From positions 124,001 to 188,000 of the forward strand of contig JADJQY010000002.1 in assembly GCA_016712505.1 (NCBI GenBank): a stretch of 64,000 bases of DNA. Direction: 5' to 3'. The notes beneath the pieces are model-generated. The model ran no database searches and was not told where the DNA came from. It saw only the letters and a list, made by a program, of their open reading frames with translations. Shown in pieces: positions 43,911-53,632 of this stretch. The position numbers were made by a program, and so were the translations under genes. Source of the DNA: Candidatus Eiseniibacteriota bacterium (lineage in GTDB: Bacteria; Eisenbacteria; RBG-16-71-46; CAIMUX01). The stretch's first letter is position 1. Every line of letters begins with the position of its first letter.

Positions 43911-45236
43911 ATGCAGAATACCTACTCGCCGGTCCCGGGGGAGGTCAGCCTCCTCACCCGCAATTTCCGGAATCCGGAATCGTGGACCCTGCCTGCCTAC
44001 GAGAAGGCCGGAGGCTATCGCGTCTTCAAGAAGGCCTTCGAGATGGAGCCGGACGCGATCATCCAGCTGGTCAAGGACTCCGGCCTCCGCGGCCGCGGCG
44101 GCGCCGGCTTCCCGACTGGGATGAAGTGGGGCTTCGTGCCCAAGGAGTCGAAGAAGCCGAAGTACCTCTGCGTCAACGCCGACGAATCGGAGCCGGGCAC
44201 CTTCAAGGACAAGTACCTGCTCGAGCTCGACCCGCATGCCCTGATCGAGGGGATCATCATCACCTGCTGGGCGGTGGGGATCCATCACGCCTACATCTAC
44301 ATCCGGGGGGAGTTCGGCCTGCCCTACTACCGGATCCGCGATGCGGTGAAGGAAGCGTACGCCAAGGGGTATCTGGGAAAGAACGTCAACGGCAAGGGGT
44401 TCGAACTCGATGTGACCGTCCATCGCGGCGCGGGGGCGTACATCTGTGGTGAGGAGACCGGCCTGATCGAATCGCTGGAGGGGAAGAAGGGGCAGCCGCG
44501 GATCAAGCCGCCCTTCCCCGCGGTGGTCGGCGTCTTCGGCGGGCCGACGGTGGTCAACAACGTCGAGACGATCCAGGCGGTGCCGTGGATCGTCGAGCAC
44601 GGCGCGGCGGAGTACCGCAAGTTCGGCACGGAGAAGAGCCCGGGCACCAAGCTGTTCTGCGTCAGCGGTCCGGTCAACCGGCCGGGGCTGTACGAGATCC
44701 CGCTCGGGATGCCGCTCAAGACCCTGGTCTACGATCTCTGCGGCGGGTTGAAGAACGGCAAGCGGATGAAGGCGAACATCCCCGGCGGCTCCTCGGTTCC
44801 GGTCCTGACCGGCGAGGAGGCGGAGAAGGTCAACATCGACTACGAGGCGATGGCCGCGGCGGGAACGATGCTCGGCTCGGGCGGGATGATCGTGATCGAC
44901 GAGGACACCTGCATGGTGTGGTCGTTGGCCATCCTGCTCAAGTTCTACGCCCACGAGTCGTGCGGGCAGTGCACTCCGTGCCGCGAAGGCACCGGCTGGC
45001 TGCGCAACATCGTCTATCGGTTGGAATCGGGGGGCGGGACCAAGGACGACCTGGACAAGCTGCTCTCGATCTGCCGGAACATGATGGGCACCACGATCTG
45101 CGTGCTTTCCGACGCGGCCGCGATGCCGACCGAGAGTTTCATCCGGAAGTTCCGCGGCGAGTTCGAGGCGCACGTTGGCGCCGGTCGCTGTCCGATCCGG
45201 GGCAAGAGTTCGTATTTCCTGACCGCTCATCACTAG
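43911..45236 (+). CDS. nuoF: NADH-quinone oxidoreductase subunit F (NADH/FMN-binding)
   Basis: A 441-residue flavoprotein. GRGGAGFPTGMKWGF (NADH/FMN site), VNADESEPGTFKD, GAGAYICGEETGLIESLEG (FMN) and ESCGQCTPCREGTGWL with a distal Cys (ICRNMMGTTICVLSD) for the N3 4Fe-4S cluster are all present. Normal length. It oxidises NADH and passes electrons to NuoE and NuoG. Confidence 0.97.
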   Translation: MQNTYSPVPGEVSLLTRNFRNPESWTLPAYEKAGGYRVFKKAFEMEPDAIIQLVKDSGLRGRGGAGFPTGMKWGFVPKESKKPKYLCVNADESEPGTFKDKYLLELDPHALIEGIIITCWAVGIHHAYIYIRGEFGLPYYRIRDAVKEAYAKGYLGKNVNGKGFELDVTVHRGAGAYICGEETGLIESLEGKKGQPRIKPPFPAVVGVFGGPTVVNNVETIQAVPWIVEHGAAEYRKFGTEKSPGTKLFCVSGPVNRPGLYEIPLGMPLKTLVYDLCGGLKNGKRMKANIPGGSSVPVLTGEEAEKVNIDYEAMAAAGTMLGSGGMIVIDEDTCMVWSLAILLKFYAHESCGQCTPCREGTGWLRNIVYRLESGGGTKDDLDKLLSICRNMMGTTICVLSDAAAMPTESFIRKFRGEFEAHVGAGRCPIRGKSSYFLTAHH

Positions 45237-45250
45237 GAGCGGGCGCGGGG

Positions 45251-45287
45251 CTGCGCGCCTGGTCGCGCCGGCGCTGGTGGCGCGCAG
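45251..45287. promoter_or_regulatory. strong hairpin in the nuoF-nuoG spacer
   Basis: ctgcgcgcc (45251-45259) and ggcgcgcag (45279-45287) are perfect complements around a 19-nt loop that itself contains gcgccggcgc. It sits 15 bases after nuoF in a 142-bp gap, the largest between nuoE and nuoK. Possibly an mRNA processing or attenuation structure; no T tract. Confidence 0.4.
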
Positions 45288-45378
45288 TTGGTGGGTGATG
45301 CAGCTTGGTAGTAAAGCAGGCGGCTGGGGATGCAGGCGGTGAACGGTTCGCGGCGAGATATCTGAGGAGTCCTTAAGG

Positions 45379-46944
45379 ATGGCGAAGGTCACGGTCACGA
45401 TCAATGGACGCGAGGTCCAGGTCGAAGAGGGACTGAATCTGATCGAGGCGGCGCGCGCCCACGGGATCGAGATCCCGCACTTCTGCTATCACCCGGGGCT
45501 GGGGGTCGACGGCAACTGCCGCATGTGCCTGATCGAGCTCGAAGGGGTCCCGAAGCCGCAGATCGCCTGCAACACCTTTGCCAAGGATGGCCTCAAGTTC
45601 TGCACCAACTCCGAGCGGGTGAAGGAGATGCAGGCGGCGGTGCTGGAGTTCCTCTTTCTGAACCACCCGCTCGACTGCCCGATCTGCGACCAGTCGGGGG
45701 AGTGCTACCTGCAGGACTTCTACATGTCCAACGGGCAGTACGACAGCCGCCTGGACACCCCGAAGCAACACAAGCGCAAGGTCGCGCCGGTCGGACCCCG
45801 GGTCACCCTCGACGCCGAGCGGTGCGTGCTCTGCGCCCGCTGCGTCCGCTTCTGCGACGACGTGACCGGGACGGGGGAGTTGTACATCGTCAATCGCGGC
45901 AATCGGGCCGAGATCACGACCTATCCGGACAAGCCGCTGGACAACGACTACTCGGTCAACACGGTCGACATCTGCCCGGTCGGCGCCCTCACCTCGAACG
46001 ACTTCCGCTTCAAGAAGCGGGTCTGGTTCCTCCATACGTCGAACTCGATCTGCACCGGCTGCTCGCGCGGTTGCAACACCTTCATCGAGCAGAACGAAGG
46101 GGTGGTCTATCGCCTCAGGCCGCGGGAGAACATGGAGGTCAACCGCTACTGGATGTGCGATCCGGGAAGGCTGACCTACAAGCCGTTGAACGAGGAGCGG
46201 CTCGATGTCGCGATGCTGCGCGGCCAGATGGCGCCGATCCACGAGACGCTGGCCACCCTGGTTCAGTGGTTGAAAGAGGCCGGCACCGGCGCCGCCGCGG
46301 CGCGGACCTTGGTCCTGGTATCGCCCGCCTCGCCGGTCGAAACGCTGTATGCCTGGAAGCGCTTCGCGGCCGACGTGCTGGGCGGTGCGAGCGTGATGGG
46401 GGCCGCGACGCGCTCTCCCGGCATCGAGGACAAGCTGCTGCGGAAGTCCGACCCGTACGCCAACCGCGCGGGCCTCGAGGCACTGGGACTCAAGCTCGAT
46501 GCCGAGGCGGCGCTCGAGGCGGGGGGCGAACTGCTCCTGATCGTGGACGACGACCCGATCGGCCAGAAGCCGAAATGGGCCGAGCTGCTCAAGGGCTGGA
46601 AGCGCGTGGCCTACTTCGGCAGCAACGAGAACCCGAGCCAGCGCGCAGCGCAGGTTGCGCTTCCGCTCGCGCCCCATTCCGAGTGCGAGGGGACGTTCGT
46701 CAATTTCGAGGGACGGGTGCAGCGGTTCGAGAAGGCGATGATCCCGCAGGGAGATGCGCTCTGGGCGCCGGCCCTGCTGAGCCAGGTGGCCCGCGCCCTG
46801 GGGCACGAGTTTGGCTGGAATGGCTTGACGGATCTGTGGGCCGAACTGGCCAAGGGCGAACCGGAATTCAAGGGACTGGATCTGGAGCAGATCGGCACCA
46901 AGGGAGCGCTGCTTCCCTCGCGCCGCCCGGCGCAGGTCGGCTAG
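45379..46944 (+). CDS. nuoG: NADH-quinone oxidoreductase subunit G (short form)
   Basis: A 521-residue iron-sulfur protein: N-terminal 2Fe-2S ferredoxin domain (PHFCYHPGLGVDGNCRMC, with a further Cys in ACNTF), His-Cys 4Fe-4S motif (HPLDCPICDQSGECYLQD), two-cluster segment (CVLCARCVRFCDDV ... VDICPVGAL) and a molybdopterin-type 4Fe-4S domain (CTGCSRGCNTFIE). The molybdopterin-like C-terminal fold is abbreviated (~260-521), against 680-900 residues in most NuoG. The N-terminal electron path looks complete. Confidence 0.94.
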   Translation: MAKVTVTINGREVQVEEGLNLIEAARAHGIEIPHFCYHPGLGVDGNCRMCLIELEGVPKPQIACNTFAKDGLKFCTNSERVKEMQAAVLEFLFLNHPLDCPICDQSGECYLQDFYMSNGQYDSRLDTPKQHKRKVAPVGPRVTLDAERCVLCARCVRFCDDVTGTGELYIVNRGNRAEITTYPDKPLDNDYSVNTVDICPVGALTSNDFRFKKRVWFLHTSNSICTGCSRGCNTFIEQNEGVVYRLRPRENMEVNRYWMCDPGRLTYKPLNEERLDVAMLRGQMAPIHETLATLVQWLKEAGTGAAAARTLVLVSPASPVETLYAWKRFAADVLGGASVMGAATRSPGIEDKLLRKSDPYANRAGLEALGLKLDAEAALEAGGELLLIVDDDPIGQKPKWAELLKGWKRVAYFGSNENPSQRAAQVALPLAPHSECEGTFVNFEGRVQRFEKAMIPQGDALWAPALLSQVARALGHEFGWNGLTDLWAELAKGEPEFKGLDLEQIGTKGALLPSRRPAQVG

Positions 46945-46974
46945 GCAAGAGCAGGTTTAGGGGATAGGGCGAAC

Positions 46975-48267
46975 ATGAATCCAACCATGGAGTGGATCGT
47001 CTCGGCGGGGCGCGCAGCGTTGATCTGGCTGGTGCAGCTCCAGTTGATTCCGATCCTGATCTGGTTCGAACGCAAGGTGTCGGCCTACATGCAGGACCGC
47101 ACCGGACCGAACCGCGCGCACATCCTGGGGATCCGCCTGGCCGGGGTGATCCACAATATCGCCGACGTGCTCAAGCTCTTCTTCAAGGAAGACGTCACGC
47201 CGCCGGGGGTGCGGAAGTTCTACTACCTGCTCGCCCCCTTCATGGCCATGATGATCGCGCTGATGACCTTCGCGGTCATCCCCTTCGCCGATACGCTGAA
47301 ACTCGGGTCGCTCGAGATCCCGATGCAGGTTTTCTCCCACAACGTGGGGATGCTCTGGATCTTCGCCATCGGCTCGTTCGGCATCTTCGGCATCGTCTTC
47401 GCCGGCTGGGGCGCGAACAGCAAGTTCTCCCTGCTCGGCGGCATCCGTTCCTCGGCCCAGTTGATCTCCTACGAGCTGACCCTCTCCCTCTCGGTCATCG
47501 GCCTGATCATGATCTTCGGTACCTTGCAGTTGAACGAGATCGTGCGCGGTCAGGGGGGGCTGCTCTTCGGCTTCCTTCCGATGTGGGGGATCGTGCTTCA
47601 GCCGCTCGGCGCGGTGCTCTTCATCACCTCGGTGATCGCGGAGACCAACCGCAACCCCTTCGACCTCCCGGAGGCCGAGTCGGAAATCGTCGGGTACCAC
47701 GTGGAGTACTCGTCGGTGAAGTTCGCCCTCTTCTTCATGGCCGAGTACGTGAACATCGTGGTCGCCTCCGGCGTCATGACCAGCCTCTTCTTTGGTGGCT
47801 ACGGGATCCCGTTCCTCCCCACGGAGAAGCTGATCGAACACGCGCAGCCGGTCCTGCTCGGCTTCCTCGCGGCCCACGTGATCCTGCCCGCCATCCTGCT
47901 CGTGCCCTGCCGTCGCTGGTCGAAGCGGCTGAAGCAGCTCTACACCGACGCCCGGCGGATCGAGGCCGACTTCCTTTCGGCCGTGCTCGTCTTGATGGCT
48001 CTGGGTGGGCTGGGCGGCATCGCCTTCTTCAGCCTCAATCCGCTCAGCGGCTACGGTCCGAACATCGTGGCGGCGATCGTCCAGTTCGCGACCTTCTCAG
48101 CCAAGCTCACCTTCTTCGGGTTCTTCTTCGTCTGGGTGCGCTGGACGCTGCCGCGGTTCCGTTATGACCAGCTGATGGATCTGGGCTGGAAGCTGATGTT
48201 GCCCCTGTCGCTGGTCAACATCTTCATCACCGGCCTGGTCCTGCTCCTCGTGGACAGCCTGAAGTAG
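46975..48267 (+). CDS. nuoH: NADH-quinone oxidoreductase subunit H
   Basis: 430 residues with eight or more membrane segments. Conserved loops WFERKVSAYMQDRTGPNRA near the N-terminus and ETNRNPFDLPEAESEIVGYH, which forms part of the quinone chamber and E-channel, are intact. The C-terminus is slightly longer than in E. coli. Lies 30 bp after nuoG. Confidence 0.97.
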   Translation: MNPTMEWIVSAGRAALIWLVQLQLIPILIWFERKVSAYMQDRTGPNRAHILGIRLAGVIHNIADVLKLFFKEDVTPPGVRKFYYLLAPFMAMMIALMTFAVIPFADTLKLGSLEIPMQVFSHNVGMLWIFAIGSFGIFGIVFAGWGANSKFSLLGGIRSSAQLISYELTLSLSVIGLIMIFGTLQLNEIVRGQGGLLFGFLPMWGIVLQPLGAVLFITSVIAETNRNPFDLPEAESEIVGYHVEYSSVKFALFFMAEYVNIVVASGVMTSLFFGGYGIPFLPTEKLIEHAQPVLLGFLAAHVILPAILLVPCRRWSKRLKQLYTDARRIEADFLSAVLVLMALGGLGGIAFFSLNPLSGYGPNIVAAIVQFATFSAKLTFFGFFFVWVRWTLPRFRYDQLMDLGWKLMLPLSLVNIFITGLVLLLVDSLK

Positions 48268-48284
48268 AGAGGCGAGAGACACCG

Positions 48285-48917
48285 ATGAAAGTCGCAAGTC
48301 CCAAACTGACCTTCTGGGAGAAGCTCTACCTCTTCGAGGTGTTGAAGGGGATGGGGGTGACCCTGGGTCACTTCTGGAAGAACCTCTTCAACCAGAGCGC
48401 CATGCCGACGGTCCAGTTCCCGGAAGAGCCGAACCCGCTCCCGGTGCGCCACCGGAGCCGCCACCGCCTGACCGTGCGGGAGAACGGTGATCCGAAGTGC
48501 GTGGCCTGTATGTGCTGCGAGACCGCCTGCCCCGCCCGCTGCATCCACATCGTGGCTGAGGAGTCCCCGATCAACGCGATCGAGAAGCGAGCCAAGGTGT
48601 TCGAGATCGATCTCCTGCGCTGCGTCTTCTGCGGCTACTGCGTCGAGGCCTGCCCCGAAGATGCGATCCGGATGGACACCGACGACGTGTTGGTGGTGGG
48701 CGATCGGCGAGAGGACTTCATCGTCGATCTGAAGTGGTTGCTCCACGGGGGCGACTTCCTCGAGCGACGGCGTGAGCGGGCGGAAACGGCACCGGTCCAG
48801 GGCGAGCCGATCACTCCGCCCACGACTCCGGAAGAAGATCAGGGCTGGCCGGAAGGGACGCCGTATCATCGTCCGAAGCTCCCGGCCGGCTGGCAGACCA
48901 ACGCGAAAAACGTCTGA
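48285..48917 (+). CDS. nuoI: NADH-quinone oxidoreductase subunit I (ferredoxin-like)
   Basis: A 210-residue protein with two 4Fe-4S motifs, CVACMCCETACPARC and CVFCGYCVEACPEDA, for clusters N6a and N6b that wire NuoG to NuoB. The N-terminal amphipathic helix (GMGVTLGHFWKNLF) docks on the membrane arm. The C-terminal ~45 residues are Pro/Glu-rich and poorly conserved. Confidence 0.96.
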   Translation: MKVASPKLTFWEKLYLFEVLKGMGVTLGHFWKNLFNQSAMPTVQFPEEPNPLPVRHRSRHRLTVRENGDPKCVACMCCETACPARCIHIVAEESPINAIEKRAKVFEIDLLRCVFCGYCVEACPEDAIRMDTDDVLVVGDRREDFIVDLKWLLHGGDFLERRRERAETAPVQGEPITPPTTPEEDQGWPEGTPYHRPKLPAGWQTNAKNV

Positions 48918-48925
48918 GGCGAGTG

Positions 48926-49423
48926 ATGAACCCAATTCTCTTTTGGCTGTTCGCCGCCATCGCGGTGGTTTCCTCGCTCTTCGTGGTGACGAAGCGGAGC
49001 CCGATGGCCAACGCCCTGGCCCTGGCCCTGGTGATGACCGCACTGGCCGGCCTCTTCGCCGGTCTCTCGGCGCCGTTTCTCTTCATCATCCAGATCCTGG
49101 TCTACACCGGCGCGGTCGTGGTCCTGATCATCTTCGTGATCATGCTGCTCAATCTGCGACCGGAAGAGCTGAAGCTCCAGGCGCTGCAGAAGGGGAAGTT
49201 CTTCGCCTCCGCGGTGGTGGCCCTGGCGTTGACCGGCCTGGTGCTGCGTCTGGTTTCGGCCGAGGGATCGACGCCGCCGGCGGCGGTCCCGGCTTCGTTT
49301 GGAACGGTCGAGGCGATTGCGGACGAGCTGTTCACCACCTACCTCCTGCCCTTCGAGGTGGTGTCGTTCATCCTTCTGGTCGGGATCATCGGCGCGGTTG
49401 TCGTCGCCAAGCGCGGAGAGTGA
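48926..49423 (+). CDS. nuoJ: NADH-quinone oxidoreductase subunit J
   Basis: A 165-residue protein with five predicted membrane segments, including the conserved FIIQILVYTGAVVVLIIFVIM helix that carries the pi-bulge and sits by the E-channel. GTG 48923 directly before ATG 48926 is an alternative start. Nine bases from nuoK. Confidence 0.94.
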   Translation: MNPILFWLFAAIAVVSSLFVVTKRSPMANALALALVMTALAGLFAGLSAPFLFIIQILVYTGAVVVLIIFVIMLLNLRPEELKLQALQKGKFFASAVVALALTGLVLRLVSAEGSTPPAAVPASFGTVEAIADELFTTYLLPFEVVSFILLVGIIGAVVVAKRGE

Positions 49424-49432
49424 GGTCGAGCG

Positions 49433-49741
49433 ATGGGTGAGATCACGACCGGCCACTATGTCGCCCTTTCGGTGGTGCTGTTCTTCATCGGATCGGTCGG
49501 CGTCCTGGGGCGGAAGAACGCAATCACGGTGCTGATGTCGGTCGAGTTGATGCTGAACGCGGTGAACCTCGCCTTGCTCGCGTTCTCCCGGCAGTGGGGG
49601 AACCACGCCGGGCAGATGCTGGCCTTCTTCGTCATCGCAGTGGCGGCGGTCGAGGCGGCGGTGGGTCTGGCCATCCTGGTGGCGATCTTCCGTCTGCGCG
49701 AGACGACCAATCTGGATGACATGAGCACGCTGAACGAGTAG
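49433..49741 (+). CDS. nuoK: NADH-quinone oxidoreductase subunit K
   Basis: 102 residues, three membrane helices. GRKNAITVLMSVELMLNAVN contains the conserved channel Glu, and FFVIAVAAVEAAVGLAILV the second. Length and pattern are standard. Confidence 0.96.
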   Translation: MGEITTGHYVALSVVLFFIGSVGVLGRKNAITVLMSVELMLNAVNLALLAFSRQWGNHAGQMLAFFVIAVAAVEAAVGLAILVAIFRLRETTNLDDMSTLNE

Positions 49742-49828
49742 CCCGGCCGGAGCGTCGACACGGATACGGAACCAGGGTGGGCGGGCGACTGAGTCGCCGG
49801 GCGCCCAAGACATGAGGCGGAGCCTTCG

Positions 49829-51967
49829 ATGAACGTTTCCTACTTGATGTGGATCCCGCTCTTCCCCCTCTTCGGGGCGATCGTGAACGGGTTCCTCTCG
49901 ATCCTGACCGCGCACCGGAAGGAGGGCCCCCCAAAGGCCCTCGTGGCCTGGATCGCTTGCCTGGCCCCGGCCGCCTCCTTCGCGGTTACCGTCTCCGGGT
50001 TCCTCGCCCTGGCCGGAATGCCCGAGTCCTCCCGCTGGCTCTCCCAGCGAGCGCTCGACTGGATCGCCATCGGTTCGCTCGATCTCCCGATCGGCTTCCT
50101 CCTCGACCCGCTCTCCTCTGCCATGCTGCTGTTCGTGACCGGGATCGGTTCGCTGATCCATCTCTACTCGGTCGGCTACATGTCTCACGAGCGCGGCTTC
50201 GCGCGCTATTTCGCCTATCTGAACCTCTTCATGTTCTCGATGATCCTGCTCGTCCTGGGCGACAACCTCGCGCTCTTGTTCGTCGGTTGGGAGGGGGTGG
50301 GGCTCTGCTCGTATCTCCTGATCGGTTTCTGGCACGAGGATCCGGCCAAGGCGGCCGCCGGGATGAAGGCGTTCGTGGTCAACCGGATCGGTGACTTCGG
50401 CTTCCTCCTCGGGATGTTCATTCTCTTCTGGACCTTCGCCAGCCACGGCAAGGGAACGCTCAACTACCATGAGATGCAGGCCCAGGCGGGGCTCCTGACT
50501 CCCGCGCTCGCCACCGCCGCCGGTCTGTTGCTCTTCCTCGGCGCCACCGGCAAGTCGGCCCAGATCCCGCTCTACATCTGGCTCCCGGACGCCATGGCCG
50601 GCCCCACGCCCGTCTCGGCCCTGATCCACGCCGCGACCATGGTCACCTCCGGCGTCTACATGCTGGCCCGGCTGAACTGGGTCTACGTCATGTCGCCCGA
50701 CGCCCTCATGGTGGTCGCGATCGTGGGAGCCGCGACCGCCCTGCTCGCGGCCACGATCGGCCTCACCCAGTTCGACATCAAGAAGGTGCTGGCCTACTCG
50801 ACCGTGAGCCAGCTGGGCTACATGTTCCTCGGGGTCGGGGTCGGTGCCTTCTCCGCCGGGCTCTTCCACGTGGTCACGCACGCGTTCTTCAAGGCCCTGT
50901 TGTTCCTCGGCTCCGGCTCGGTCATCCATGCCCTTTCAGGCGAGCAAGACATCCGGAAGATGGGGGGGCTGCTCAAGAAGATCCCGATCACCGGGCGCAC
51001 CTTCCTCGTGGGGTGGCTCGCGATCTGCGGGATCTTCCCCTTTGCCGGTTTCTTCTCGAAGGACGAGATTCTCTGGAAGGTCTTCTCCTGGGAGAACGCC
51101 GCCGCCCCGTGGCTGGGCAAGGTGCTCTGGCTGGTTGCCTTCGTCACCGCGGGCATCACGGCGCTGTATATGACCCGCCTCGTCATGATGACCTTCTTCG
51201 GCAAGAGCCGGGTCGATCACCACGCCGAGCACCATCTGCACGAGTCGCCCCCAACCATGACCATCCCATTGGTCGCGCTCGCCGTCGGCTCGATCCTGGT
51301 CGGATTCCTGGGTACGCCCGACATCATGAAGATGGGCGGCAACCGCTTCGACAAGTGGCTCGAGCCGGTCTTCGCCGCCGGCCAGGCGGCCGCCCACGGC
51401 GATGGCCACGGCCTGCTCCTGGCTGACGGCCACTCCTCCGCCACCGCCCCACACGCCGGTGCCGACACGCACGGGACTGCCGACACGCACGGGACCGGGA
51501 CCCCGAACCCTGTCGCGGCCGAGCACGCCGCGGGCGGTACCCATGCGGTGGGGGAGCACGGCGGCCATCACAACGCGGGCCTGGAGTGGGGTCTGATGCT
51601 CGCTTCCCTCGGCCTGGCCGGGGCGATGATCGGCCTCGGTCGGCGTCTGTGGGTCACCTCACCGGAGGTTCCGGTGCGAATGGCGCAGTCGTTCGGCGGG
51701 CTGTACCGCCTGGTCTTCGACAAGTGGCGGATCGACGAGCTGTACGCCGCCGCGATCGTGCGCCCGCTGGTCAACGGATCACGCAAGGTGCTCTTCGCCA
51801 TCGTCGATCAGAGGGTGATCGATTTCGCGGTCAACCTGGTCGGCATCCTGGCCAAGATCGGCAGCTATGCGCTGCGTTTCTTCCAGACCGGATATGTGCA
51901 GGCCTACGCCTTCGTCATCCTGGTCGGCCTGGTCGTCATCGTGTTCCTCGGGCTGCGCCCCTTCTAG
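49829..51967 (+). CDS. nuoL: NADH-quinone oxidoreductase subunit L (antiporter-like)
   Basis: A 712-residue polytopic subunit. GWEGVGLCSYLLIGFW, TGKSAQIPLYIWLPDAMAGPTPVSALIHAATM and LAYSTVSQLGYMFLGVGVGAF hold the Glu/Lys residues of the proton channel. A His/Gly/Ala-rich insertion (~520-575, repeated ADTHGT) lies before the last helices and the long lateral helix region, and is unusual. In-operon gap of 87 bp with a ggcgac/gtcgcc hairpin (49784-49798). Confidence 0.96.
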   Translation: MNVSYLMWIPLFPLFGAIVNGFLSILTAHRKEGPPKALVAWIACLAPAASFAVTVSGFLALAGMPESSRWLSQRALDWIAIGSLDLPIGFLLDPLSSAMLLFVTGIGSLIHLYSVGYMSHERGFARYFAYLNLFMFSMILLVLGDNLALLFVGWEGVGLCSYLLIGFWHEDPAKAAAGMKAFVVNRIGDFGFLLGMFILFWTFASHGKGTLNYHEMQAQAGLLTPALATAAGLLLFLGATGKSAQIPLYIWLPDAMAGPTPVSALIHAATMVTSGVYMLARLNWVYVMSPDALMVVAIVGAATALLAATIGLTQFDIKKVLAYSTVSQLGYMFLGVGVGAFSAGLFHVVTHAFFKALLFLGSGSVIHALSGEQDIRKMGGLLKKIPITGRTFLVGWLAICGIFPFAGFFSKDEILWKVFSWENAAAPWLGKVLWLVAFVTAGITALYMTRLVMMTFFGKSRVDHHAEHHLHESPPTMTIPLVALAVGSILVGFLGTPDIMKMGGNRFDKWLEPVFAAGQAAAHGDGHGLLLADGHSSATAPHAGADTHGTADTHGTGTPNPVAAEHAAGGTHAVGEHGGHHNAGLEWGLMLASLGLAGAMIGLGRRLWVTSPEVPVRMAQSFGGLYRLVFDKWRIDELYAAAIVRPLVNGSRKVLFAIVDQRVIDFAVNLVGILAKIGSYALRFFQTGYVQAYAFVILVGLVVIVFLGLRPF

Positions 51968-52030
51968 GGGCCGCGCCGCGACGAACCTTCTTCGAGTCAC
52001 GCGCTTCGCAGGAGCAGACGGGAAACGGAC

Positions 52031-53632
52031 ATGGATTCAGTTCTGAGTTGGATCACCTTTCTACCGATCGTGACCGCGGTCCTGCTCCTCGCCGTTCCCA
52101 AGGAACGCGAGGGGTTGATCCGCGGGGCGACGGTCCTCTCGATGGCCCTGACCTTCATCTTCTCTCTCGTGATGCTGGCGAACTTCCGCCCGATTGCGGA
52201 GATGCAGATGATCGAGCAGGCGGCTTGGATTCCGTCGCTCGGGATCAGCTACCTCCTGGGGGTGGACGGGATCTCGGTCTTCCTCATCCTGCTCACCACC
52301 CTGCTCACCCCGTTGGTGGTGCTCTCCTCCCGCCACGCGATCACCGAGCGGGTGAAGGAGTTCCACATCCTCATGTTGGTGCTCCAGACCGGGATGCTCG
52401 GCGCCTTCGTCGCGCTCGACCTGTTCCTCTTCTATGTCTTCTGGGAGGTCATGCTCCTCCCGATGTACCTCCTGATCGGCGTCTGGGGCGGACACCGGCG
52501 GATCTATGCCGCGGTCAAGTTCGTGCTCTACACCATCGTCGGCTCGCTCCTGATGCTGGTGGCGATTCTCTGCATTTACTTCGACCATCACGCCCAGACG
52601 GGGCAGTACACCTTCAGCCTGCTCGAGATCTACCGGACCTCGTTCGCCCCTGCTCGGCAGATGTGGTACTTCGCCGCCTTCGCCCTGGCCTTCGCCATCA
52701 AGGTGCCGATCTTCCCGCTCCACACCTGGTTGCCGGACGCGCACGTAGAGGCACCGACCGCCGGATCGGTGATCCTGGCCGGCGTGCTGCTCAAGCTCGG
52801 GACCTACGGCTTCCTGCGCTTCGCGCTGCCGCTCTTCCCGGCCGCCGCGCTCGCCTTCCAGCCGTTGTTCCTCACTCTGGCCACGGTCGGCATCATCTAT
52901 GGCGCGTTGGTCGCGATGGTGCAGACCGACATCAAGAAGCTGGTGGCCTATTCCTCGGTCAGTCACCTTGGGTACTGCGTGCTCGGCCTCTTCAGCTTCA
53001 ATCTGCAAGGGTACGCCGGCTCTCTCTACCAGATGCTGAATCACGGCCTCTCCACCGGGGCGCTGTTTCTCCTCGTCGGGGTGATCTACGAGCGGCGGCA
53101 CACCCGCGACATCGCCGAGTTCGGAGGGCTGGCTCAGGTGATTCCCTGGTTCACCGTGGTCTTTGTCTACGTGACCCTCTCTTCGGTCGGCCTCCCCGGG
53201 CTGAACGGCTTCGTGGGCGAGTTCCTCGTTCTGATGGGGGCCTTCGGCGAGAATCGGCTCGCGGCGGTGATTTCCGCCGGCGGCGTCGTCCTCGGAGCGG
53301 TCTACATGCTCTGGTTGGCGAAACGGTTCCTCTTCGGCGAGCTTTCGAACGACAAGAACAAGACCCTGAAGGATCTGACCGCGCGTGAGGCCTGGGTGCT
53401 GGCGCCGATCCTGGTCCTGATCGCGTACATGGGCATCCAGCCGAAGCCGATGCTTTCGATGATGGAGCCGAGTCTGAAGCTCAACCTCGAGGCGGTCTCG
53501 CGCCCGGGCCGCGCCGGACACTCCGGGGGGCATGGCGCCCTGATCGGGGCCGATCGGGAGCGATGGGCCCTGGCGGTGATGGGGACCGAGTATCGGCGCG
53601 ACACCGCGAGCGCCCAGGGAGGCGTACAGTGA
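52031..53632 (+). CDS. nuoM: NADH-quinone oxidoreductase subunit M (antiporter-like)
   Basis: A 533-residue polytopic subunit with FWEVMLLPMYLLIGVWGG, KVPIFPLHTWLPDAHVEAP and KKLVAYSSVSHLGYCVLGLF, the conserved Glu and Lys blocks of the proton path. The C-terminal tail (~470-533) is longer and hydrophilic (GRAGHSGGHGAL). Its stop overlaps nuoN's GTG by 4 bases. Confidence 0.96.
   Translation: MDSVLSWITFLPIVTAVLLLAVPKEREGLIRGATVLSMALTFIFSLVMLANFRPIAEMQMIEQAAWIPSLGISYLLGVDGISVFLILLTTLLTPLVVLSSRHAITERVKEFHILMLVLQTGMLGAFVALDLFLFYVFWEVMLLPMYLLIGVWGGHRRIYAAVKFVLYTIVGSLLMLVAILCIYFDHHAQTGQYTFSLLEIYRTSFAPARQMWYFAAFALAFAIKVPIFPLHTWLPDAHVEAPTAGSVILAGVLLKLGTYGFLRFALPLFPAAALAFQPLFLTLATVGIIYGALVAMVQTDIKKLVAYSSVSHLGYCVLGLFSFNLQGYAGSLYQMLNHGLSTGALFLLVGVIYERRHTRDIAEFGGLAQVIPWFTVVFVYVTLSSVGLPGLNGFVGEFLVLMGAFGENRLAAVISAGGVVLGAVYMLWLAKRFLFGELSNDKNKTLKDLTAREAWVLAPILVLIAYMGIQPKPMLSMMEPSLKLNLEAVSRPGRAGHSGGHGALIGADRERWALAVMGTEYRRDTASAQGGVQ

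Noticed and set aside
45237..45378. tRNA or small RNA gene between nuoF and nuoG
   Set aside because: The hairpin does not fit a cloverleaf and no T-loop GTTCRA motif is present in the right place.
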